Below, piece after piece: positions 27,187 through 34,258 of a stretch of DNA of 34,258 nucleotides. The stretch comes from Candidatus Woesearchaeota archaeon (GTDB taxonomy: Archaea; Nanobdellota; Nanobdellia; Woesearchaeales; GW2011-AR9), in contig JABHWJ010000006.1 in assembly GCA_018657845.1 (NCBI GenBank), positions 1 to 34,258 on the forward strand. The letters run 5' to 3'. The translations under genes were made by a program, and so were the position numbers. Within the stretch, counting starts at the first letter, position 1, and each line of letters starts with the position of its first letter. Under the pieces are notes generated by a model. That model made no database searches. It was not told where the DNA came from and saw only the letters and a list, made by a program, of their open reading frames with translations.

Positions 27187-29049
27187 ATGGAAAAAAGAGG
27201 AGATCAAAAGAATAATCAACAACCGCTTAAAGTAATAGATCATTCTCCTAAAAATTATCACAAACCTTTAATCATTTCTTTAGTTACTGTAATTATAATT
27301 ATTATTCTTGCTTTCCTCGCTCTTCTTTCTTCACAACAATTTGTTGGAGAAGCGTTTAAAGTAGTAATTCCCTTAGAAACTGCAGCATCCAAACAAATAG
27401 CCCTTGATCCAATAACTGCAGAAGCGGATGCTGGAGATCCTTTTACGGTAACAGTTAAAGCCCATCTTGAAGGAGATGGACCAACTAAAAAGAATCTCCA
27501 AAAATTCCTTAATTATGAAGTAACTTTATCTTACAACACCTTTTTAACTTATAATTCTGGACAAAATCTTCTTCCTGGATTTTCTGGGTCATGCATAGAT
27601 GATAATGGAGTAATCACTTGCAGCTTCCTTACCGACGACCCCAATAAAGCTTACAAATCTCAATCAACCCCTTTACTCAAATTATCATTTACAACTAAAG
27701 ATGCTGGCGCAGTAGATTCCAGCGATGCAACCATTTCCATAAATTCTTTTAATGTCCAATATGATGGCTCCTATGGTCTCAGTGTATTTGACCCAGCCCT
27801 CTTTGGTTCCTCTACAATAACTATTGCTTGTACCAAACAAAATTTCTATCAAGACAAGGATGGCGACACTTTTTTTGGAACTCCCACAAACATTTGCGTA
27901 CATAAGGCTCAACCAGGAATCGATTCCGCTGTAAAAGATGATTGTAATGACCAAGATCCATTCCATTGGGTAACTAAAGATTATTACAAAGATGATGATC
28001 AAGATACTTTCTATACTATCGCACAAAGTAACGTTTGTGCACCTTCAGACCCCGCATACTTGGAAGGAAAAGAAGATCAGGATTGTAATGACAACAATCT
28101 TTTAATCAATCCCACTGCAGAAGAGGTTTGTGATGGCGTAGATAATAATTGTAACCAACAAACTGATGAAAATCCCAACAATGACATTTGTGATCAAGGT
28201 TGGAAATGTGGAACCTGTAACCCTCAAGCAGGACACACTTGTTCTGATGAAGATAACCTAGGAACAAAACAATGTTATGCCGAATGTGCAGAACAATGTA
28301 CCAAAGGAGGAGACCAAGAATGTGGTTTCCATTATGTTTGTGATAATCATGTCCTTCTAGAATGTAATAAAGAAGGAAACGAAATTCTTGACGGAGAAGG
28401 AAGATGCGATTCTCTTTACAAAGATGAAGGAAAAGTTTGCAATTACGAAACCGGAAAATGTGTTCTTCCAGATGAAGTCTGTGGCCCAGGTTCTAATGAA
28501 TGTACAGAATTACTCCAAGAATCCTCTCCAAGTTGTGGAGATGGTATCTCCCAAGATTATGAAAACTGTATGACTTGTGAAACTGACGTCGGCGCTTGTG
28601 AAGGAGGAGATGTAGCAGATCCTGCTGATGATTCAGATCCTAATTTAGATACTGATAACGACGGCATCCCAGATACAATCGATCCAGATAATGATAACGA
28701 CGGCATCCCAGATTCAGAAGAAATTTGTTTAGATGGTCAAGGAAACAATATTTGTGATCAAGACGGCGACGGCATCCCTGATTATAGTGAATTAGACTCT
28801 GACGGCGACGGCATCAATGATAATATGGATTACTGTCCCGGAACTGATACTCAAGATGGAACTTTTGTCTTCCCCACTTACATTAACTTAAATGGTTGTT
28901 ACATCGGTGATTTCGCTCACTTAGTCGGACAATTAAGCACTCCTGGACCAGATGGTTGTTTTGACAACATAGATTATATGCTCTTAGTAACTCCATACAA
29001 ATTCTGGGATGATGTAGGACTTCCAAGTTGTCCATCTAAACTAGAATAA
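27187..29049 (+). CDS. Signal-anchored protein combining cohesin-like, MopE-like, TSP3 and C-terminal half-dockerin-like modules
   Basis: TM PLIISLVTVIIIIILAFLALL; QIALDPITAEADAGDPFTVTVKAHLEG...LNYEVTLSYNTFLTY; DCNDNNLLINPTAEEVCDGVDNNCNQQTDE; DTDNDGIPDTIDPDNDNDGIPDSEE; C-terminal GPDGCFDNIDYMLLVTPYKFW. Confidence 0.75.
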   Translation: MEKRGDQKNNQQPLKVIDHSPKNYHKPLIISLVTVIIIIILAFLALLSSQQFVGEAFKVVIPLETAASKQIALDPITAEADAGDPFTVTVKAHLEGDGPTKKNLQKFLNYEVTLSYNTFLTYNSGQNLLPGFSGSCIDDNGVITCSFLTDDPNKAYKSQSTPLLKLSFTTKDAGAVDSSDATISINSFNVQYDGSYGLSVFDPALFGSSTITIACTKQNFYQDKDGDTFFGTPTNICVHKAQPGIDSAVKDDCNDQDPFHWVTKDYYKDDDQDTFYTIAQSNVCAPSDPAYLEGKEDQDCNDNNLLINPTAEEVCDGVDNNCNQQTDENPNNDICDQGWKCGTCNPQAGHTCSDEDNLGTKQCYAECAEQCTKGGDQECGFHYVCDNHVLLECNKEGNEILDGEGRCDSLYKDEGKVCNYETGKCVLPDEVCGPGSNECTELLQESSPSCGDGISQDYENCMTCETDVGACEGGDVADPADDSDPNLDTDNDGIPDTIDPDNDNDGIPDSEEICLDGQGNNICDQDGDGIPDYSELDSDGDGINDNMDYCPGTDTQDGTFVFPTYINLNGCYIGDFAHLVGQLSTPGPDGCFDNIDYMLLVTPYKFWDDVGLPSCPSKLE

Positions 29050-29062
29050 ACTCTTAAATAAA

Positions 29063-30298
29063 ATGCCTACTAAAAAAATATTATTCTTTTTTTTCCTAAT
29101 TCTTCTCATCCCCCTAGTTTCAGCAGAATTAACTCCCTTAAACAAAGACAATCTCCAAGAAAAAAACGCTGGAATTAATCCTCTTCTTGGAGATGTAGGT
29201 CTCGGTAAACAATTCTCCATTGAAGTTATTGCTTACCCCGAACTAGATAATCTCAAAAAGGAACTACAAAAATTTACTAATTACCGTCTCCAAATTTCTT
29301 TTAATCCAGAACATCTCCAACATATCGATTCTCAGAACCTTGTCCCCGGAAATTGGGTTCCCCAAGATAACATCAACAACAATGATCTTAACAATCCTTC
29401 TAAAAGTGGAGATATAACTTTTGCCATGGAAGGTTCTTCTTTAGAAGATATTTTTAAATCAAAACCAACCTCTTTAGCTAAGTTCACTTTCTTAACCAAA
29501 GATGATCTCATCCCCCCACAACAAACAGTAATCTCTATTCAAGATCTCACCATTATCACCACAGAAGTCCCAATAGTAAATACCCTTTTCACTTCTACTA
29601 CTCTAACCGTCACTGAAGATGATCCTGGATTTGATTACGGAGACATTCCTCCTTACACTCCCCCTCCAGAATACTTTCCAGTCGGTGGACAATCTTGCAC
29701 TCCAGAATGGGATTGCTCTTCTTGGGATTTCTGTAATAAAGACAAGATTCAAGCTAGAACTTGTTTAGACAAGAATAAATGTCAACCTCAAAAAACAGAA
29801 ACTCAATCTTGTACAGAATGTCAAGAATCATGGATTTGCTCCCTTTGGAGCGATTGCACAGACGATAAACAATATCGTAATTGTTTTGATGAACATCATT
29901 GTACCTCAGAAAAAGTAAAACCAGATTTAGATAAGAAATGTTTAACCCTCGACCCTAAACCAGATCCAACTAAAATAGATCCTAACCTTCCTATCCCCAC
30001 TCAACCAGTAAAACAACAACCAGCCATCTTCATTTTCTTTAAAGATTTCTGGGTTTACATCCTAGCAATATTAATTATCATTGCAGTAATTATCATCGCA
30101 ACGTACTTCTTCAAAAAACCCCATCCTACTAGCGACTCTCCTCAATTAAAGAATTATATTAAAACAGAATTACAAAATAAACACACAGAAACGGCAATCG
30201 TCGAGAGATTAAGAGAAACCTCTTGGAAGGAACAAGAAATCCAGCAGGCTCTTCAACAAGCCAAACAAGAATCTCAACAACCTCCCCGTAAACAATAG
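29063..30298 (+). CDS. Membrane-anchored cohesin-like protein with TSP1-like Cys modules, C-terminal TM and cytoplasmic helical tail
   Basis: Signal IPLVSA; INPLLGDVGLGKQFSIEVIAYPE...LQISFNPEHLQHI...; WDCSSWDFCNKDKIQARTC, WICSLWSDCTDDKQYRNC; TM DFWVYILAILIIIAVIIIATYFF; tail LKNYIKTELQNKHTETAIVERLRETSWKEQEIQQALQQA. Confidence 0.72.
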   Translation: MPTKKILFFFFLILLIPLVSAELTPLNKDNLQEKNAGINPLLGDVGLGKQFSIEVIAYPELDNLKKELQKFTNYRLQISFNPEHLQHIDSQNLVPGNWVPQDNINNNDLNNPSKSGDITFAMEGSSLEDIFKSKPTSLAKFTFLTKDDLIPPQQTVISIQDLTIITTEVPIVNTLFTSTTLTVTEDDPGFDYGDIPPYTPPPEYFPVGGQSCTPEWDCSSWDFCNKDKIQARTCLDKNKCQPQKTETQSCTECQESWICSLWSDCTDDKQYRNCFDEHHCTSEKVKPDLDKKCLTLDPKPDPTKIDPNLPIPTQPVKQQPAIFIFFKDFWVYILAILIIIAVIIIATYFFKKPHPTSDSPQLKNYIKTELQNKHTETAIVERLRETSWKEQEIQQALQQAKQESQQPPRKQ

Positions 30299-30345
30299 TT
30301 TCTTCCATCTATAAATTTATAAATTTCTACTAATACTTAGAAACA

Positions 30346-30996
30346 ATGGAACCACAACCACACTCAAAGATTCTAACTATTATGTTTATTGACCTAGTAG
30401 GATACACTTCTAAGATTCAACAGTCTACCCGACAACAATTAAACGATCTCCAAGATAACTTTGACAATCTCACCCATCCTATTTTCAAAAAACATTCCGG
30501 AAATATCATAAAAAAAATTGGTGATGCATTTCTTATCACTTTTCATTCTCCCACCGACGCCCTTCTCTGCGCAATCGACCTCCAAAAAGAATTCCAAGAA
30601 CACAACAAAAATAATCAAAATCCTCTTCACATTCGTGTCGCTCTTCACGCGGGAGAAGTTCTCCTAAAAGATAAGGATGTTTATGGAGATTCAGTCAACA
30701 TCACTTCCCGAGTAGAATCCATTACTCCTCCAGATCAAATTTACTTCACCGAATCCGTTCAACAACACATGAACAAAAACGAAATCCCCCATTTAGATTT
30801 AGGCCATACTTATCTAAAAGGAATCGAACAACCAGTCAGAATCTTCAAAGTAAAATCAAAACACGACCAAAATAAAAAAATAATCTCCAAGATCATGGAA
30901 TACATTCTTTTAACCATCGCCGTCGCAGTAATTATTTTAGTATTCTATTTCATCCTCAACAAATATAATTTATTAGAAAAATTATTTCTAAACTAA
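30346..30996 (+). CDS. Class III adenylate/guanylate cyclase with C-terminal TM anchor
   Basis: 216 aa; MFIDLVGYTSKIQ, GNIIKKIGDAFLITF, VYGDSVNITSRVE; C-terminal TM YILLTIAVAVIILVFYFIL. TATA-like tttataaatt about 30 nt upstream. Confidence 0.9.
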   Translation: MEPQPHSKILTIMFIDLVGYTSKIQQSTRQQLNDLQDNFDNLTHPIFKKHSGNIIKKIGDAFLITFHSPTDALLCAIDLQKEFQEHNKNNQNPLHIRVALHAGEVLLKDKDVYGDSVNITSRVESITPPDQIYFTESVQQHMNKNEIPHLDLGHTYLKGIEQPVRIFKVKSKHDQNKKIISKIMEYILLTIAVAVIILVFYFILNKYNLLEKLFLN

Positions 30997-31004
30997 AATA
31001 ATTC

Positions 31005-31271
31005 TCAAAACACCAAATCAGAATGTTTCATAAAAAAAGTAATTTTATCATTCCTCTCTAATTGTTTAATTTGATATTCAATCTTAGCAGCCTCACTTTT
31101 ATCAGCAACCGAGATCGCATGCAAGATCTGTTTAAATCTTTTCGCCCGAACATATTTACTTCCCTTACCTTCTTTATGGGCCAACATCCGTTTCTCCAAA
31201 TCATTAGTGATCCCAGTATACAAAGAATCGTCACGACATTCTAAAATATAAACAAACCAGGAATCAACCAT
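31005..31271 (-). CDS. Standalone GIY-YIG endonuclease-like protein
   Basis: Start revised to ATG 31271 (MVDSWFVYILECRDDSLYTGITNDLEKRMLAHKEGKGSKYVRAKR...); tataaact-type TATA about 25 nt upstream supports it over the 138-aa ORF-track version. Confidence 0.88.
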   Translation of the reverse strand: MVDSWFVYILECRDDSLYTGITNDLEKRMLAHKEGKGSKYVRAKRFKQILHAISVADKSEAAKIEYQIKQLERNDKITFFMKHSDLVF

Positions 31272-31319
31272 AAAGAAAATAAAAATCGAAAGTTTATATT
31301 TCTTTCTTAATTGGGGTCT

Positions 31320-31440
31320 TGTCCAGAATAATATCTTTTGTATACTGGCGCCCTGACGAAGTCGAGGCGCATTTTTGTGATATTTTGAACAAAAATCTAC
31401 GCGCCGTGCCCTAGTATACAAATATTTTCCATTTTGGACA
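31320..31440. repeat. Nested palindromic element, possibly MITE/REP-like
   Basis: Outer TGTCCA (31320-31325) / TGGACA (31435-31440); TTTGTATACT (31337-31346) / AGTATACAAA (31413-31422); inner hairpin GCGCCCTGAC-GAA-GTCGAGGCGC (31348-31370); ATTTTTGT (31371-31378) / ACAAAAAT (31389-31396). Confidence 0.7.
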
Positions 31441-31449
31441 GATTACTTC

Positions 31450-32655
31450 TCAAAGTACAAAATACAAAATAACTGGCAGTATTAAACAACCCATCAAATG
31501 ATTCTTCCCTATCTTCCACGAAGAAGCCACCAATCCCACTGCAGTTGCCGTAATCAAAACCAGCAATCCAATAAACCCATCAAAATAAAACGTCAACAAA
31601 GTAATAAATCCCAAAATTCCAAAAATAAGGTAATTATAATTAACTTTTACAATTAATCTAGAAAAAACTTTTGATAGTTCAATTGCCAACAACGCCGCTC
31701 CCCCTCCGACAATTAAAGCCACTCCTAAAAACAAAATCATTTCTTTAAAACCAACCCCACCTAATAATTTATTTACTGTCAATATCGCTCCATTCCGAGC
31801 TTTATTCAATACAAAAGCAGTAGCAATTGAAATTAACATATTCGCAGTGTTAATTCCCCCAACTAAAGATAAAAATCCTTCATCACCCACATCACCAACA
31901 ATATTCGTCGCTACAATCGCCGCCTGCGACGAACCAAAGCCCGGCAAAAACGCCGCAATAAATCCAACCCCCGTCGCCGCAGATACTGATTTCATAATAT
32001 TCTTCTTAGAAATTGTCAACGGCTTACTCAAATCTTGTTTTGGAATTTTAGACTTTTGCATCAAACTAACTAATAAAATAGAAAACCCAAACAACCCACT
32101 AAGTAAAGGAAACAACGGCTGCTTCAATCCATGAATATTAAATACAATCAATCCTAAACATCCCGCCACCATAAACAACACTAAACTCTTCAACCTTTTT
32201 CCTTTATCTTTCCCAATCATAAATATCATGATTACTGCCAAGATATATCCAATCACCCCTTTAACAAGAGGATAAATCCATTCCATTCCTATAATAAACA
32301 AAGGAAACAATAACATTGCTAATATTAAACAACCTAAAGAACCAATCACAGTATAAACAACTGCATTGTGTCCTTCTCCTTTATGCAACAACCTATGTCC
32401 AGGAAGAACATTCAGTTCCTGTCCCGCATCTGGCGCCCCCAAATAAATACTTGGCAGAGAATCTAAAAAAGTATGCGTCAAAGCCAAACTAATAATAAAA
32501 ACACCTAATGCAATCGGAGAAACCCATCCTAACAAAACCCCAGATAAACTCAATACTAATAAAGAAATTAAATTCACATGAATCCCGGGGATTAAGCCGG
32601 TTACAATTCCAGCCCCCATCCCAAACACCAATGCCAAAATAATTTCTAAGAACAT
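31450..32655 (-). CDS. TctA-like / DUF112 family membrane transporter
   Basis: 401 aa polytopic; GMGAGIVTGLIPGIHVNLISLL, LDSLPSIYLGAPDAGQELNVLPGHRLLHKGEGHNAV, GFIAAFLPGFGSSQAAIVA. Confidence 0.8.
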   Translation of the reverse strand: MFLEIILALVFGMGAGIVTGLIPGIHVNLISLLVLSLSGVLLGWVSPIALGVFIISLALTHTFLDSLPSIYLGAPDAGQELNVLPGHRLLHKGEGHNAVVYTVIGSLGCLILAMLLFPLFIIGMEWIYPLVKGVIGYILAVIMIFMIGKDKGKRLKSLVLFMVAGCLGLIVFNIHGLKQPLFPLLSGLFGFSILLVSLMQKSKIPKQDLSKPLTISKKNIMKSVSAATGVGFIAAFLPGFGSSQAAIVATNIVGDVGDEGFLSLVGGINTANMLISIATAFVLNKARNGAILTVNKLLGGVGFKEMILFLGVALIVGGGAALLAIELSKVFSRLIVKVNYNYLIFGILGFITLLTFYFDGFIGLLVLITATAVGLVASSWKIGKNHLMGCLILPVILYFVL

Positions 32656-32747
32656 CTTCTTTTCAAGAAAAAACTCCTTAATAAGAATTCATTTACTCCA
32701 ATAATACTACCACAACCTTTATATTTCTCAAACTTCTACCAAAAAAC

Positions 32748-34124
32748 ATGTCTAAATTCAAGTGTGGGTTAGAAATTCATGTTTACATAGATGTTTCCAA
32801 AACTAACCAGAAGCTTTTCTGTTGTTGCGAAGTAAATTCAAAAGCTAAACCCAATACTAATATCTGTCCAGTTTGCACGGCCCAACCAGGTTCCAAACCA
32901 GCACTTCCCAATAAAGAAGCAGTTGAAAAAGTTATCAAAACTGCCTTAATGTTTGGTTGCAAAATTAATAAAGAACTTGTCTGGCAAAGAAAACATTATT
33001 CCTGGCCAGACCTTCCCACTGGTTATCAAAAAACCATGTCTGGAAGTTATGCTGTTCCCGTCGGAGAAAAAGGATCTTTCTTAGGAATTGGCATCACCGA
33101 AGTTCACTTAGAAGAAGACCCTGCCAGATGGGACCCAGTCTCAGGTTCCGTGGACTACAACCGAAGCGGATATTCTTTAATTGAAATCGTAACTGATCCT
33201 GATTTCCGTGACGTAGAAAAAGTTAGAGAATGGCTCAAAGCCCTAATTAAAACCCTCACTTATGTAAAAGCAGTCAATAAAAATATGGGTGTAAAATGCG
33301 ACGTTAATGTTAGCATTCCTCCAAAATATGGAAGAACAGAAATAAAAAATGTCAATTCTTTCAAAAGTATCGTTCGGGCAATTGAATATGAAATTTCTCG
33401 TCAACAAAAAGAAGTTTCTAAAGGAAAAAGAATCGAACAACAAACTAGGGCCTGGGATGATAAAGAAGGAACTACCAAATTCATGCGTAGTAAAGAACAA
33501 GCTCTTGATTATCGTTTCATTCCCGATCCCGATCTTCCAATAGTAGAAATTAAAACTTCTTTCCTTTCCGAAATAAAAAAGTCTCTTCCCGAATCTCCAG
33601 ATATCAAAGCAAAAAAAATAACCAAACAAGGAGTTTCTAAAGATACTGCCGAAATCTTGGCTGGAGATCTTCATGTAATTAATTTCCTCGACAAACATAA
33701 ATCTCTAGATGTAGTCTGGCTCTCCAACTGGCTCAGGAAAGAACTTCTCCGCGTCCTTAACCTAGAAGGAAAAGACTTTGAAGAAATTAACTTTAAAGAA
33801 AAAAATCTTTTAGAACTTATTACTTTATGGAAAAACAAAGACATCTCTCCAGAGATTGGTCGCTCTTTATTAGAAGAACTAGCTAAGAAAGATTTCTCTC
33901 CAAAACAAAAAGTAGAAAAAGAAAATCTTCAATCAATTAAAGGAGAATCCGAATTAGAAACATTTGCTCAACAAGCAATCAAAGAAGGAAAGAAAGCGGT
34001 CGAAGATTACAAAAAAGGTTCAGAAAAAGCTCTCAATTCATTAGTTGGCTTAGTTATGAAAAAAACTAAAGGAAAAGCTAGCCCGTCTAAAGTCAAAGAA
34101 ATCCTCAAAATCCTCCTTAAATAA
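32748..34124 (+). CDS. gatB: Asp/Glu-tRNA(Asn/Gln) amidotransferase subunit B
   Basis: 458 aa; KCGLEIHVYIDVSKTNQKLFCCCEVNSKAKPNTNICPVCTAQPGSKPALPN, YNRSGYSLIEIVTDPDF, EIKNVNSFKSIVRAIEYEI. Confidence 0.95.
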   Translation: MSKFKCGLEIHVYIDVSKTNQKLFCCCEVNSKAKPNTNICPVCTAQPGSKPALPNKEAVEKVIKTALMFGCKINKELVWQRKHYSWPDLPTGYQKTMSGSYAVPVGEKGSFLGIGITEVHLEEDPARWDPVSGSVDYNRSGYSLIEIVTDPDFRDVEKVREWLKALIKTLTYVKAVNKNMGVKCDVNVSIPPKYGRTEIKNVNSFKSIVRAIEYEISRQQKEVSKGKRIEQQTRAWDDKEGTTKFMRSKEQALDYRFIPDPDLPIVEIKTSFLSEIKKSLPESPDIKAKKITKQGVSKDTAEILAGDLHVINFLDKHKSLDVVWLSNWLRKELLRVLNLEGKDFEEINFKEKNLLELITLWKNKDISPEIGRSLLEELAKKDFSPKQKVEKENLQSIKGESELETFAQQAIKEGKKAVEDYKKGSEKALNSLVGLVMKKTKGKASPSKVKEILKILLK

Positions 34125-34166
34125 CAGTTACATTTATATATTAAAATTAATTCTTTTATATCTATT

Positions 34167-34258
34167 ATGATGTTTAAAAAGAGGATTGGATTATTTTTAA
34201 TTATCTCTATATTTACTTTGTCATTATTCGCCGTTTTTGGAATAGCTAAAGACTGTGG
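34167..34258 (+). CDS. N-terminus of a secreted protein truncated by the window edge
   Basis: ATG 34167 opens MMFKKRIGLFLIISIFTLSLFAVFGIAKDCG, a signal-peptide-like sequence; AT-rich tttatata element upstream. Confidence 0.6.
   Translation, partial: MMFKKRIGLFLIISIFTLSLFAVFGIAKDC

Noticed and set aside
28648-28830. Short DNA repeats (gataacgacggcatcccagat) as a regulatory or mobile repeat
   Set aside because: Explained by TSP3-type DxDNDGIPD coding repeats.
23076-30298. Classical cellulosome
   Set aside because: No glycoside hydrolase or cellulose-binding catalytic module recognised in the cluster; only cohesin/dockerin-like and Ca-binding modules.
33243-33698. 151-aa minus-strand ORF
   Set aside because: Antisense to gatB, low-complexity aromatic sequence with no family features.

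Overview
This looks like an archaeal window: leaderless TATA promoters, eL37, LSm, archaeal SepF, class I LysRS, NOG1 and GatB are all present. A DPANN lineage of the Woesearchaeota/Pacearchaeota type is my inference from the low GC and the secreted-protein repertoire; I could not test it. Housekeeping genes alternate with an unusually large set of secreted, cysteine-rich and repeat-built surface proteins. The main candidate system is a compact same-strand cluster at 23076-30298. It encodes a dockerin-like protein with a 60-bp perfectly duplicated Ca-loop segment, a soluble cohesin-like protein, and three membrane-anchored cohesin-like proteins. Two of its proteins also end in a shared 'DGC' half-dockerin-like tail. 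I read this as a possible non-cellulosomal cohesin/dockerin surface-assembly system. Other notable items are: a giant LamG/beta-helix adhesin running off the left edge, absent from the ORF track, with a 2178-bp internal repeat period and translationally coupled to an ArsR-like regulator that has a palindrome at its promoter; a 26-aa disulfide-repeat lipoprotein; a degenerate GGDEF protein; a tail-anchored class III nucleotidyl cyclase with intact catalytic residues; two neighbouring NlpC/P60-like proteins; a 1343-aa acidic six-Cys tandem-module protein; and a nested palindromic element beside a standalone GIY-YIG gene. All domain calls are from reading motifs by eye. No database searches were run.
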